From Gnetum montanum (lineage: Eukaryota; Streptophyta; Gnetopsida; Gnetales; Gnetaceae), in the NCBI GenBank assembly GCA_015680685.1, contig MNCI01010504.1:133235-197234 (forward strand): a stretch of 64,000 nt of DNA, in the 5' to 3' direction. Under the pieces are notes generated by a model, which ran no database searches, was not told the origin of the DNA, and worked only from the letters and a program-made list of their open reading frames with translations. Position numbers and translations under genes: made by a program. The first letter of the stretch is position 1; each line of letters opens with the position of its first letter. Below, piece by piece: positions 27,481-38,769 of the stretch.

Positions 27481-28711
27481 GAGAAAACTTTGCTCATGGT
27501 GCACTTCATTCTTAAGGTGGGAATTCCAACACGAGTCTGGTTGATTAGCTACACTACCAAAGAACAAGGTTCTTATAGAAACTTTGTCCATGGTGCAGTT
27601 CAACCCTTAAGCATGTGCCTTTAATTATAAGTTAGATGGCATCATAGCAGGTCTCTTGGGTGGTTAAGGGTTCTCAAGTGGAAAAGAACACACTTCATCC
27701 TATTACTCATAAGATAGCCATGGATCATCAAACTTTAGGGCTAGAGCTTATGAGAGGGAAAACGAAATTTTCTCACGTCACTTAGTGATTGTGGCTAACC
27801 ATTCTTGAACCTCACATGTCCTACATTCACATGATAATGATAAGTTAACATAAATCCCATCCTCCATAATCCAACATAGCTAATAAAACCAAAACCTTGA
27901 AATAGATTGGGAAGAATCATAGAACTATTATATAAAGGAGATTTTATATAATGTTAATATGATATAACATGAATCGTATATAAAACATAATACTTCCATT
28001 ATTTTCAAATGGTGTTATGATGGCCCAATGCCTAGTAACTCAAATGATAATAATGATTATTAAAATAATATTTAAAAGCAAAAATAGATCAAACCAAAAC
28101 CAATATGTTAAGAAAGAGATGATGGTAGACTTAATATGCATGAGTAGATGATGAAAATTCAAAGAAACTATCCAAATGCAACTATATACAAATGACATGC
28201 ATGAAGAATGAGAAGAAAGCATGTAACTAAGAATCTACCAAGTTTCCATGAGGGGCTCCTAAGTAGAAATTCTTTAAATGAAATGCATTAAAATTTCTAT
28301 TTTATATGTATCCTTGAAAATTAGCAATTTTGTACACATTGGGGCCGATGACTTTTGTAACTTGGTATGGGACTAACCATATAGAAGAAAACATAGTTTG
28401 AGAACCTATTTGACTAGGTGCTCTATCTCTCTTAATGAATAGATTACCAACTTGAAAAACCTTAACTACATATGTCTTATCAAATCATCTTTTAAAATTT
28501 GTTGATGGCTAAATAGGTTTTCAACTACTTTGAGCATTTTGAGTTCTAAACTCCAAATATCATGTGTACATGAGAGTAAATGTTTATCAGTTGGTAAATA
28601 ATCTAAGAAAAATTGGTATGTGGGAATTTTCAGATTTGTTAGCAATATTGGTTCTTGCCCATATACTAAATCATAAGGTGTAGTTTTGATTGATTCTTTA
28701 TAACAAGTTCT

Positions 28712-29066
28712 TGTTACATCCCATCCAAAGACAATACGTATGGTCATCTACATATGCATTATACATTACATGTGGAGTCTCGGTGGGTTTTAAGGGACAA
28801 GCTAATGTATTTTATATGTTATGAGGCTTCATTTTTATGTTATGATTATGTTGTCTTTACATGCTTAACTAATGTGATTATGTACACTAGCCCTGTGTGA
28901 TGTGTTAGACAGGTGATGTTGCTTGGTATGGTAGGAAAGTTCTGTAGCATTTGGCCTTCCTGGATATCATGTATTCTGCACATTATTGGTTTTAGTTATC
29001 ATGCTTCCATTCTACAATTACTTGATCCTAGGCATCACCCTACCCTTGCTAGGGTGGGGTGTAGCA
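28712..29066. mobile_element. Solo LTR (355 bp) inserted in G1 integrase
   Basis: It begins TGTTACATCCCATCC and ends with the near inverse, GGGTGGGGTGTAGCA; the two 15 bp ends differ by three transitions. It is flanked by a perfect 5 bp duplication, GTTCT, at 28707-28711 and 29067-29071. If the element and one GTTCT are disregarded, the integrase frame reads on between its WAN and YKES residues. TG...CA ends, 5 bp duplication and lack of internal coding fit a solo LTR left by recombination; a small TRIM-like element is the alternative. Orientation is not determined. Its ends differ from the G2/G3 LTRs, so it comes from another family. Confidence 0.85.
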
Positions 29067-29640
29067 GTTCTATTAGCCCATACTATCCATTTTAGTTTTT
29101 CATGCCATGTTCATGGATTTTGGGTTATCATCTTCTTAATTCCATCTAATATAATTTTATTGGATGTCTTAGCTAAACCATGACCTTGTGGATAATACTC
29201 AGTTACAACTTTGATAATAACATCATGTTCTCTAGCCCAATTTGTAAATTTTATAGAGATGAAGTTGGGTCCATTATCCACTACTAAAGCATAACGGCAT
29301 CCATACCTAAAGATTATATCATTTTCTAAAAACCAAATCACTTCACAAGATATTTTAGTTTTAGTTACTTTAGCCTCTAGCCAATGTGTGCAAAAAACAG
29401 TGGCTATTAAAATAAACTTGTGTTGAGTTGTTGATAAAGGATTAATTACTCTAATGAAATCTAAGGCCCATTCTGTGAATGGTAGAACTTCTATAAGTTG
29501 TAAAGGGGATGAACTCTTGGGATCTTTTCCTTTAAATATTTGACATTGTATACAAGTCTTAACTAGGTTATAAGCATCATTGATCATAGTAGGACAATAG
29601 TATCCTACTATAGTGATTTTATGCACTAATGGGTAATGTC

Positions 29641-29645
29641 CTATA
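29641..29645 (+). repeat. Left target-site duplication of G2 (CTATA)
   Basis: Identical to 50043-50047 on the far side of G2 and directly adjacent to both LTR ends. Confidence 0.9.
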
Positions 29646-30499
29646 TGATGAGTGATGGAGCAATCCAACATCCAACCATACAAATTACAAGTGTTCACAT
29701 GTGACCAAATCATAATCCATAAACAAAGCAATGTGATTTTGCTAGTAATTAGTTTAAGTTTGAGATCGTTATCTTTCCATGTCGCTAGTGAAGTCTATGT
29801 GTATGGTTTAGCTCACAGCAAGATATATGATATGTTGATGTTGATAGGCATTTTTCCTAAGCAAATGTGGTAAAGTGAAAATAGCTTTTAATCCTTAGTA
29901 AAATAGTAAAATAATCTATTCTATCTTAAGGCTATGAGCATCCAATCCTAACCTTTTGTACACACCTTGAGCTTTGTGAAACTACTACTGAGATTACCAA
30001 GTACTTCACTACTAGGCGTACCAAGCAATAGCACTACTAGATTACCAAGTAATTACACTTAAGTGTTTAAGATAAGTTGTACTCATTCTGCTTAATGATA
30101 GTAATAGTAAAGTGCATATAAAGTAAATCATTAAATAGGAAAATAGTAAACATATACTAAGTAAATAGTAAAGTAAGGGAATGCTGCATTAGTAGGAAAT
30201 AGCTTGATCTTTATTTCTAATCACACTTGTTCCCAAGTACGAAATGCTTGAATAAAGATGTTGTTCACTAGTTCACACTACACTGTAGGCATTCACACTT
30301 CTAATAGCCAAGTGTAACTGTAAGAAAACAAACTACAAGAGTTTTCGTAGGACTATAATGAATTATGTGTCGGACCATGTACCTAAGTGTGATATTTATA
30401 GGCTAACATGCATCCCACAATATTAGATATCTAATAACATAGCTTGTGATCCAATATCATAACTTTAATATTGCAGCCATCAAAAATTTGATCTTATCA
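29646..30499 (-). repeat. G2 3' LTR
   Basis: It aligns along its length with 49186-50042. In plus orientation it begins TGATGAG and ends TTATCA, so on the element strand it runs TGATAA...CTCATCA. A TATA box (TATAAATA on the minus strand) lies at 30393-30400. The U3 upstream of it carries several GATATC/AATATC-type motifs (30410-30480). Confidence 0.9.
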
Positions 30500-30507
30500 T
30501 ACCCCTA
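30500..30507 (-). promoter_or_regulatory. Possible polypurine tract of G2
   Basis: On the element strand the bases just before the 3' LTR read AGGGGTA, a short purine run in the place where plus-strand priming occurs. The G4 counterpart (AAGGTA before 55254) is weaker. A 22 bp block slightly inside (30513-30534) is identical to 55268-55289, showing this edge is conserved between the elements. Confidence 0.5.
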
Positions 30508-31249
30508 TGATTGACTAAAAACTCATCCTTGAGTTAAAACAAAATGAGGATAGAGTTCCTTCCCAAATTTGGAAGGTAGATTTACATGACTAACTAACTA
30601 TATACATAACTTTGAATGTCGTAGTGGTATTTTACAAAGGTAACACAAGACATGATAATACAAGAAAAAAAAGAAAAAAAACCAAAGAACTTGATGTAGC
30701 CTATGTGGTGCCTAGTGGTGGTGGCTCCTCCATCGGTGGCTTTTCCTTATCATTAAGCTTTTGGAATTTGTATTTGTTAAGCAATGCCTAATGCTTCTCT
30801 TCTTTCATTCTACAATCATTTATCGTTCATGCCAATTAAGTGATGTGTGATGGTGTTGGTACATCCTAGGGACATGGCAACTATGAAAACATCTGATTAG
30901 CATTGATGTACTATGCCATGAACTACCTTTTCTTCTCTTCAAATGCTCTGAACTTTCCTCATAACTCATGATAATCATATAGTCTTTAGGCCAGGTTTGT
31001 TGCACTATCTTTCTACCTTTAATAGCCAACATTAACTACTTCTAGTTCATAGTTTGCCAATTGAAGTTCCTGTAGAGCATCTTTTCTATCCACAAACTCT
31101 TTCTTGTACAATAAGTATGTGATTGCTACTTACTATTCCAATTCATTCCTGGGCCTACCTATTGTTAACATGGCTAAGTTAGCATAATGAAGGTTAGCTA
31201 ACCCCATGTACTCTATCAAGTATTCTATATGTAGGTTATTGTTCTTAAT

Positions 31250-31920
31250 TCACCTTTTTCCTTGGTCACTTGGTCAATTAACCTTTGCATGCAATGGATA
31301 ATCATTTTAGATAATCTACCTTGGGTGTAAAAGCTTAATGATAACTATGCTACATCTACAATCCATCTATAATCCACCACTAGGCACATTGTAGATGGGT
31401 TGTGAAGTAAGGTATCAATGGATAATCGGTAGCCTTACTTCACAACCCATCTACAATGTGCCTTAGTTGTTCTCATGGTGAGAATTCATGGCTTGAGCAT
31501 CTTTGTAGGAGTGAATAATACCTGCCCATTGCTACATTAAGGGTTTTGTGAGTTCCTTGCCTTCATCCTTGGATTTGTTTCCTCAAATTAGACACCTGTG
31601 AGTAAGTGTGATACTTGTCATTAAAGATCTCCATTATGGTACTCCATCTTCTGATTGATTCAAGTTTGAGTGATCTACACTAGCTCTCTACCTCTTTCAC
31701 AAGTGTTCATGGGAAAAACTTTAACTTCCACCAATTACTTTCAATGTTTTGTAAGGAGTAGGCATCCTGGAATGCTTGAAGATGGTGTTGGCCACCTTCA
31801 AATCTTGCCATGTTGTTCATATCAAGCCATTTGATACGATTATCTCTCACATGCCTAGTCAAAATGTAAACTGCTTTCTAAATATCAATCATGCTTCAGG
31901 TTGCCATTAGGGGTTCATAA
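31250..31920 (-). pseudogene. gag: Second gag fragment inside the G2 env-position ORF
   Basis: About 670 bp align closely, by eye near 90 percent, with 47565-48165 in the gag region of the same element and in the same orientation. It replaces the middle of the env-position ORF relative to G4. Its distal end carries a perfect 31 bp inverted repeat (31382-31463). The chimera could come from template switching during reverse transcription or from later recombination. Confidence 0.8.
31382..31463. repeat. Perfect 31 bp inverted repeat, 20 bp loop
   Basis: Arms 31382-31412 and 31433-31463 are exact reverse complements. The right arm belongs to normal gag sequence, since a close relative lies at 47670. 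The left arm is an extra inverted copy that replaces the expected gag sequence. Confidence 0.95.
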
Positions 31921-33049
31921 CCAAAACCTTGAAATAAATTGGGAAGAATCATAGAGTTGTGTGAGATTTGCATTATATTTTTTCATTAAATTTTCACTTC
32001 CTCTAGCTACATAGGTGGATAATCTATTTAATCTTTTTATGGGGAACAAGTGATATGTGCCAGTTTTGAAATAGATTTTGTCCTTCATAGTTAACTCATT
32101 TTATTCCTTATCTTCTTTGCCATATGTTCATTTCAACCACAGTTCTTTAGTTTCAACATCTGACTTGATGGACAAATGTGCTACTTTTGTCCCTTCATTA
32201 GGTACATTTAGAACTTTAGCCATCACCTTGACTAAATATGAAATAGAGACTTTGCAATATGGACCATAGTTCCTTCTCCTTTATTATGTGAAAATTGATA
32301 AGCCTCCCCTAGATACCATTAAAAACCATTTGAAAATATGGGTCATAGCAGTGACACCTAGAGTTGCATCTTTACTACTTCTAGAACAAATTTCATGAAT
32401 GGACCAAAGGTCATCTCCATGAACACTGTGGTTAGGAGTGATTTCTCCTAGATGGCTTAGAGACATTCTGGTGATAGCATGAGGTGTTTTCCTTGTTCAT
32501 GTGCTGGAAGAACCTCTACCTCTACTTGGGTAGAGTGCTCTATGGTAGGAGTTTGCTAATGGATGCTAAAGGATTGAGCCTCCTACTCTGCATTTTTTGC
32601 TAGTGGGCCTTGTCCTTCAGTTTGGCCTCTCCCTTGGCCTTGTGATCTGGGAGAGTCCTTCTATTACTCTTCTCCTTGGGGCCATCTATAATCATCAAGG
32701 ATTTTAGGAATTACTAGAATGTTTTCTTTGATTTTTGATAACTCCTTTTCTTTCTTATACCTTAATTAAATTAGTTATTAGCTTATTATGATTACAAAGT
32801 TAGAAAATTTTTTTAAAAGAAACCCCATAGGATTAATTTTCTTATAACTCCTCATAGTTTTCCCTTTTGCTCTTGTTTATAGCTCATAATAGTTGCTATG
32901 GTTCATTAAGAGGATTATTTAAGTATTTCTAGCATTCATATGATTGATTTTTATTTAAAAAATTCAATTTTCCTTTAGGCTTACCTTAAAAATTCATTTT
33001 GGGTGTAAGAAAAATTTGAAAAATTGCCTCTATTTTTTCTTACTTGCAA

Positions 33050-33074
33050 CCCCTCCCCACCACCACCCCCACCC
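33050..33074 (-). promoter_or_regulatory. Potential G-quadruplex motif
   Basis: The minus (element sense) strand has runs of 3, 5, 4 and 4 guanines separated by loops of 1, 7 and 1 bases. This meets the usual pattern for an intramolecular quadruplex. The related spacer of G4 lacks it. Confidence 0.6.
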
Positions 33075-33199
33075 AATAACTAAGTTGAGCACTTTGGGAT
33101 AAGATGGATTAAAAAATCACTAAAATCAAAGTAATAATATGTCAGCTACGGCTTGGGGAAGCCAGAAGGTTAGAGCTCCTTGAGTAACAAGAAAACTTT

Positions 33200-33330
33200 T
33201 TAAAAAATCTCTTTGATTTTCAAATGCAAAATGAAAATTTTCTCTAAGTCCCCCTCATATTTATGCTTTTTATGGATCTAATATCAAATATATTCAATAT
33301 CAGAGGGGTTACAATATCAGATGCCTGATT
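33200..33330 (-). promoter_or_regulatory. LTR-like internal promoter module in G2 spacer
   Basis: On the element strand three TGATATT motifs (33274-33325) precede ATAAATATGA (TATA-like, 33258-33265), followed by an ACTTAGAGAAA leader. The G2 LTRs have the same order: GATATC/AATATC motifs, TATAAATATGA, then ACTTAGG. The segment lies about 0.6 kb upstream of the env-position ATG. G4 has a homologous segment in the same place. Confidence 0.5.
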
Positions 33331-34949
33331 ATTAGGTAGAAAATGTATACTTTTTGTTTAATTTTTTATGAATAAATTAATGAGTCCTTGGAAATGTTTG
33401 AAAGGTATAAAATACATTCAAAGGGTTTTGGACTAGGAATGATGCATATTTATCAAAAATTTGACATAGAAAGTGCATAAAAAGGGAATCTTGGGCTATG
33501 AAAGTATATTGATTGTTGACTAAGATGAATGAGATGGGTAATGAATTCTTCAGTATAGAAACAAAATTATTTTATGTAAAGGAAAATTTTTATGGTGATT
33601 TATTATTGTTGGAAGATTTAAGATGATGTGGAATTGCTAGACAAGTATGAGATACAACAACTGTACAAGAGGGTCCTCCCCAAAGTAGGCTCCAACCCTT
33701 AGTGCCCTTGTATAACCATGCCTAAAAGTGTCCATAGGAACTCAAGAAGTTGAATGAAACACATACCTATTTAGCAAAAAACACGTTAGAATCACCAAAT
33801 TGGAAAAATTACACTATGTTAGAGAAAATCATACGTTGTGACCAATTGTACAATGAGATGAAATGGGCTTAGAAGGGACTGTAGGAATCAAGATGTGAGG
33901 TGTCTTACATAGGCATAATGAATTCTTGTGTTTTATTAGTGGTTAAAGTAATCATTAGCCTTTCTTTCCAAGATTCAAACCAAGTCCAAACCATATCCAG
34001 TGACATCACATTATTTCTCCTCTTAGATGCACAACCATAAGCCTACCATCATTACAATGAGTATCATCCCTTGGCTCTATGTCCAAAGGAGGAGTTTAAT
34101 CATTACACTTTATTATTATTTATTATTATTTTGAAATTCTTGAGAAGCTACCTACTTTCAAGCAAGGGTAACATGTCTTTTCAATGGGACACCCAGAAAT
34201 TTATTTTATGCATAAGTTTTATTTTTTGTCTATGTCAACCTTACCAGAGGACTACCTTTAGGCATGGATAACATGTCTTTCTAGTGACATGATAAGGGAG
34301 AACTTACTGTACTCTTACTTTCATTTTTTGTTAGATCTACAAGAATATTATTACAACCTTAGTAATAGTAGTGGTCCAAAAGGTTCCACAAATTCCCTTG
34401 ATATCACATCCTTCACATTCCCACTTGGTTCTTTATTCTTTAGTCCAAGAATAATGACCACAAACTTATTCTTAGTTTGATGATTAAAAGAATATCATTA
34501 TGGCCATGGTAAGAACCTCTTATTAATGGAATGGATGAATGGATGTTGTGGTCTCACTATACAAATAATCAGTCCCTTATGACTTGATAACATAGAGAAA
34601 TCTTCACTTTATTAAGACTACATCTTGCCTTATTCTTGGTGTTTTATTAACAATCAAAATTATTTACAAAGGACATGAAAACAAAGTATGGAAAAGATAG
34701 TAATAATTGGAAAAAGATGTAAAGAATAAAAAATTTCAAAGAATGAAAAATTCTTAAAGAAATAAAAAATGTGAAAGAATATTAAAAATTTATGAAATTG
34801 AAAAGTACAAAAGAATGAGAAAATATTAAAGAATGTGAAAAAATAAAATGAAAATGAAAAATTTAGTGAAGTACCTACAGTTTTAGATTGACACTCCCAT
34901 GACTATCATTAGGATCAATTAATTAGAAGATAGAACAGGTAGAGGGTTG

Positions 34950-36150
34950 TTGGTTAGGTTGGGTAGATTTCTAGAAATGTTCATAGTAGCATTTGACTTG
35001 TTGGATATTAACAAAAATGAGCTTATGTGGATAGGATGGGTGGTAGATATGTAAGGAATTAGATGGGTAAGTTGCTTGAACAATGTGTGGTCCCTCCCAA
35101 AGTATTTGAAATTTGGCTTTTTGGGGTAGATGATTAGGATTATAATAGAGGACTTTATCACCTAGTTTTATGGTTGCATGTATTATCCATGAATCATGCC
35201 TTAAGTTGGAGTAATGTTTATGGATTTCATTGCTCATAAGTGCTACAAGGTTATTTTCCTCTAAAAGGTTTAGGTTCAATAGACATTATTTTCAAGCTAG
35301 GCTCAAATCTACATCAAGTTCATGAGTAGTAACTAGAGTGAAACTTTGCTTGGATTGGGAGCATTAGCAACTTGTCATAAAGTAACTCATTTGGTGTGTA
35401 TCCTATAGGTAGTTTCTAGGATGTTCTATAGGCCCATAGAGCATCATTTAGTTTTGTTCTTCAATCTTTCCTAAATCTACTAATCATTCTAGTAAGTATC
35501 CTAGTAATTTCCTAGTTAGTTACTTCAACTTGACCATTAGCTTGGAGATGATATGGTGTTGTTAACTTATGATTTACTCCAAGTTGTTGCATGAGCTTCT
35601 TAAATGTAGCACCCATAAAGTGAGTTCCATTGTTTGATATGAGCATTCTGGATACTCCAAATCTATTTACCACATGTTGTTGGAAAATTTTGGCTACGAT
35701 CTTTGCTATATAATCTTTAACTATTGTTTCCTCCACCCACTTTGTATACTAATCCACAGTCACAATTATGTATGATTTTCCATTCAACATTGGTTGTATA
35801 GGCCCCATTAAGTCAATTTCCCATATGTCAAAAGGTTCAAGTGGCTATATCTAGTGTTGTGGCCCTTCGTATCTGGTCGTAACTCCTCCATATCTTTAGC
35901 ATTGCTCAGAAGATTGTGTAAAACTGTGGGCATCTCTGAATAAGATAGGAAAAAAGTAGCCTACCATCATCAATTTGAGAGCTGTTCTTTGCCCTACATA
36001 ATGGCCACTACAAGGGCCTTCATGGGTGTCTTGTAAAGCTCTTTGTTGATCATTGTTTGGCACACACCATCTGAAAATCCCATTTGCATAAATCTTGTAT
36101 AAATTACCATTAATTTCCATATATCTTTTTGCTCTATGAAGGAATTACTC
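34950..36150 (-). pseudogene. G2 integrase
   Basis: The zinc-finger half lies at 36120-35896 (EGPCSGHYVGQRTAL, then a degenerate Cys pair). The core has WEIDLMGPIQ (first Asp kept), ISNNGTHFMGA, where the second catalytic Asp is Asn, and GQVEVTN (Glu kept), near 35880-35512. The C-terminal domain (35279-34971) has DKVLYYNPNHLPQKAKFQ and LWEGPHIVQ, as in G3 and G4. Several stops and frame changes occur. The wording matches G3 closely, so both belong to one lineage. No chromodomain is present. The protein cannot be catalytic. Confidence 0.85.
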
Positions 36151-37650
36151 TCATTGTTTCTTAGTCCATTCAGTAGGAAGCTCTTGTGTTGATAGATACA
36201 TCAGATATTCTGTAATCCATGGATTCTTTATTGGATTTAAGCCCTTCACTATTTTGGTAAACAAGTTTTCATTAGGGAATTGATCTAATAAGGTTCTACT
36301 TGATCTTCAGAATCCTATTTCAAACTTGATAGATGATCAGTTACAACATTTTATGTTCCTTTTTAATTGATCATTGTGATGTCAAATTCTTGTAAGATAA
36401 TGAGCCATTGTATCACTTTGGAACTAACTGCTAGTTTTTTCATGAGAAATCAAATGACACTATGATCTGCATGGACATAGATCTGATATCCAAGCATGTA
36501 GTGTTTGAAATTTTGAACTACATACATCACTACCATCAACTCCTTTACCATGGTGGTGTAGTTAAGTTGTATTCTAGTGATGGTTTTGCTAGCACAGTGT
36601 ATGTGATAAGGTCTCTTCTTGTCATTTGGCTATGTGAGCACTACACAAAGTGCATAGTTTGAAGTTTTGGTCAAAATATGAAAAGGCCTGAACCAATCCA
36701 AAGCTTGAAGGATTGGTGTTTCAACAAGTTTCTACTTCAAAGCTTCAAATGCATTTTCATAGGACTCTGTCCATTCAAAACGTGCATCATTATTTGTGAG
36801 TTCCATAAAAGGTTTTGCTATATTTAAAAGGTTTTCTATAAATCTTCTATAATATCTCATGTGGCCCAAGAATGATCGCACATCTTTTATTGTCTTTAGC
36901 CTTTGAGTGATATTCTGTATGACTCTAATCTTCTCAGGATCTACCTCGATACCTTTTTGGGATATTTTGTGTCCCAACATTATACCATCTTAGACCATGA
37001 GATGTCTTTTATGCCAATTGAGCTTGAGATTAGTTTCAATGCATCTCTTCAATAGCTACTCCAATTTGTCCAATGCTTACTTGTAATCTAGCCCATATGT
37101 TGAAAAATCATCCATAAATACTTCTACATCATTTCCAATATGCTTCTAGAAGATGGTTAGTACTAGTCTATAGAAGGTGGTGGGTGCATTAGAAAGACCA
37201 AAGAGCATCTACTTGTAGGCAAACATTTCCCATAGACTGGTGAATGTCATTTTCTCTTGGTCTTCAGGTGCAATGCAGATCTAATTGTACCTACTGTATC
37301 CATCCAGAAAACTGTAGTACTCATGTCCTACAATGGTGTCTAGGACTTGATCAACAAATGGTAGGAGGAAGTGAACCTTGAATGTAGTAGCATTCAACAT
37401 CTGGAAGTTAATGTAGAATCTTCATTTGCCTCCTTACTTTGGAAGAATTACTAAGGGACTAATCCATTCACTATTCACAATAGGATAGATGAATCCTACC
37501 TTTAGTAATTTTTCCAACTCTTGCTTGAATACCTTCTTCAGTTTAAAATTAAGCCTTTGTTAAGTTTGGCATTGTGGTTTGATTGTAGGATAAATATAAA
37601 TCTTGTGTTGACAAATTCATAGATCAATTCATGTGATGTAATTGTAAGAC
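36150..37650 (-). pseudogene. G2 reverse transcriptase and RNase H
   Basis: The polymerase motif FMDD lies at 37118-37107 on the minus strand, followed by STYG; Athila-type elements use FMDD rather than the YLDD or YVDD of most gypsy elements. The thumb/connection segment is open at 36980-36732: LGHKISQKGIEVDPEKI, then RSFLGHMRYYRRFI and the RNase H lead-in. The RNase H part (36730-36150) is broken by stops. Upstream, 37650-37400 encodes the palm region with stops. In the nest this is the only RT of the lineage, since G3 has lost its own. Confidence 0.85.
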
Positions 37651-38089
37651 CATGCAAAGCATATGGGCCATCTATTTATCTCTTCAAGAAACTTCCTTTT
37701 CTATTCTTCTATTAAAGTGTCATTAATTATTACTAGCTTCTTGTTGTTTGAAAATGCATATTCCAATGTGGCTAGTGGGACTTTCAATTCCAACAGTTCT
37801 AGTTTCGTATTGTTTGGAATCTCCAAGTGTCCCAAGTCTTTTTCTTCTTCTTGATTTGTTTGTGGGTGAAAGTGCCTTTTTCTTAATTGTTGGAAGTGCC
37901 TTTTCCTTAATTATGGTAACTTATTAGTCTCTTCAATGTAGGCATTGATGATTTGCTCTACTAGTTCCATGTACTTGTTGGACTCAATCTCTTCACTTGT
38001 GAGTAGCCACTAGGTCCCTTCCTATTGTGTGGCTGCTGCATACAAACATTTTTGCATACATATTTCCTCTACATAATTTTTGCATGGGT

Positions 38090-38530
38090 TTATGTCTTCT
38101 CATTTGATAGCCCATATTCTTTGCATGCAATTACACCCATTATCATTGTATGTGATACATGGAACTTTTTGTCTTTGTCTAATACTAGCTTCATCTTCTT
38201 TGGAAATTTCTGAGGACAAGTCATGAATTTCAAGCTTAACATCAACAGTGCTAAGCCAAGCTCTTCCCATGATAATTGGAAATTCTCCCTTATCCTTTCC
38301 CACATGAATTACTAGAAAATATGCAAGGTAAGACTAGACACTGATTATTGTAATCACATTGTCTACTTATCCTAGTGGAACCGTGATTGACTAGTCCACA
38401 AGCTCCAACCAAATGTTACTCTTCTTTAGCAACAGTAGATTCCAAGCCCAGTACATGTCTTGAAAGATTAGGTTCACTCTTGACCCAGAATCAAGTAGAT
38501 ATTTGCATGGTTTCTGACCTACTACTTGAA
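38090..38530 (-). pseudogene. G2 retroviral-type aspartic protease
   Basis: The catalytic triplet DSG, preceded by LL, sits at 38492-38484. The flap-distal hallmark GEFPIIMGRAWLST is readable near 38285-38245. Two overlapping frames (38305-38090 and 38303-38100) carry the C-terminal part, showing a frameshift. The protease would cut the Gag-Pol polyprotein. It lies between gag and RT, as expected for gypsy elements. It is not functional because of stops and the frameshift. Confidence 0.75.
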
Positions 38531-38769
38531 GGTAGACTAAGGGACTTCCTAGATCAGTTTTCTTTTGTGGAAGGGCTCCTTCCTTGATCCAATGAATAAC
38601 TATTTAAGTAAGCATGATAGTCGTACATTTGAATTTGATGAAGATGGAAGCTTGTTGTGTTGAGGAGCATTGAATGTGAATGGAGTAGAGGTAGGTGTGC
38701 TCCCCATCTATCAAATCCTTTCAAGATTCATTTGGAAGAACTGTTGTTTTCTATATTGTGATTCATATG

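Larger units (their letters stand above)
26686..28225. other. Unassigned sequence between array and G1
   Basis: No gene or recognised repeat apart from two microsatellites. By position the 3' LTR of G1 should lie here or to the left, but I cannot define its ends, and no second copy exists in the window for comparison. A 37 bp stretch at 27887-27923 also occurs at 31919-31955 with one mismatch. Confidence 0.5.
28226..29645 (-). pseudogene. G1 integrase, core and C-terminus
   Basis: Reading from 29645 down: the rest of an HHCC zinc finger (GHY, then CIQCQIFKG), a catalytic core with WALDF (first Asp) and VDNGPNF (second Asp), and GLAKTSNK, where the third catalytic acid expected as Glu is Lys. 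The long frame 29731-29111 (206 codons) covers this part, although its first codons come from the G2 LTR. The C-terminal part (TTPYDLVYGQEP, then a GPYQVTKVIGPNVYKI-like domain) ends with a stop near 28225. A solo LTR at 28712-29066 interrupts the gene, and a TGA lies just before it. Integration activity is lost. Confidence 0.85.
30600..32685 (-). pseudogene. G2 env-position ORF, interrupted by gag sequence
   Basis: The N-terminal part starts at the ATG at 32685 (MAPRRRVIEGLSQIT) and continues, broken by stops, to about 31925. It includes GDDLWSIHEICSRSSKDATL and a segment with TYHLFPIKRLNRLSTYV. G4 encodes a related MAPR start and the same TYHL-P--RL-----T pattern, so both elements carry this ORF between pol and the 3' LTR. 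The C-terminal part (31245-30600) aligns weakly with 56050-55500 of G4. Between them lies an extra gag fragment (31250-31920). The TYHL-P motif recalls the plant transposon protein domain found after pol in Athila-type elements; that link is from memory. It is non-coding now. Confidence 0.6.
32690..34920 (-). other. G2 spacer between pol and env-position ORF
   Basis: No coding capacity seen. Parts match the spacers of G3 (about 43800-45000) and, on the same strand, G4 (about 59000-60300): for example the segment around 33670-33710 and the one around 34230-34290. The segment just upstream of the ORF (33200-33330) resembles an LTR promoter. A G-rich stretch lies at 33050-33074 on the element strand. 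34600-34900 is AT-rich, simple sequence. Confidence 0.6.

Noticed and set aside
28986-29183. Membrane-protein-like plus-strand frame at 28986-29183.
   Set aside because: It runs antisense across the solo LTR and G1 integrase; its hydrophobic look comes from T-rich antisense sequence.
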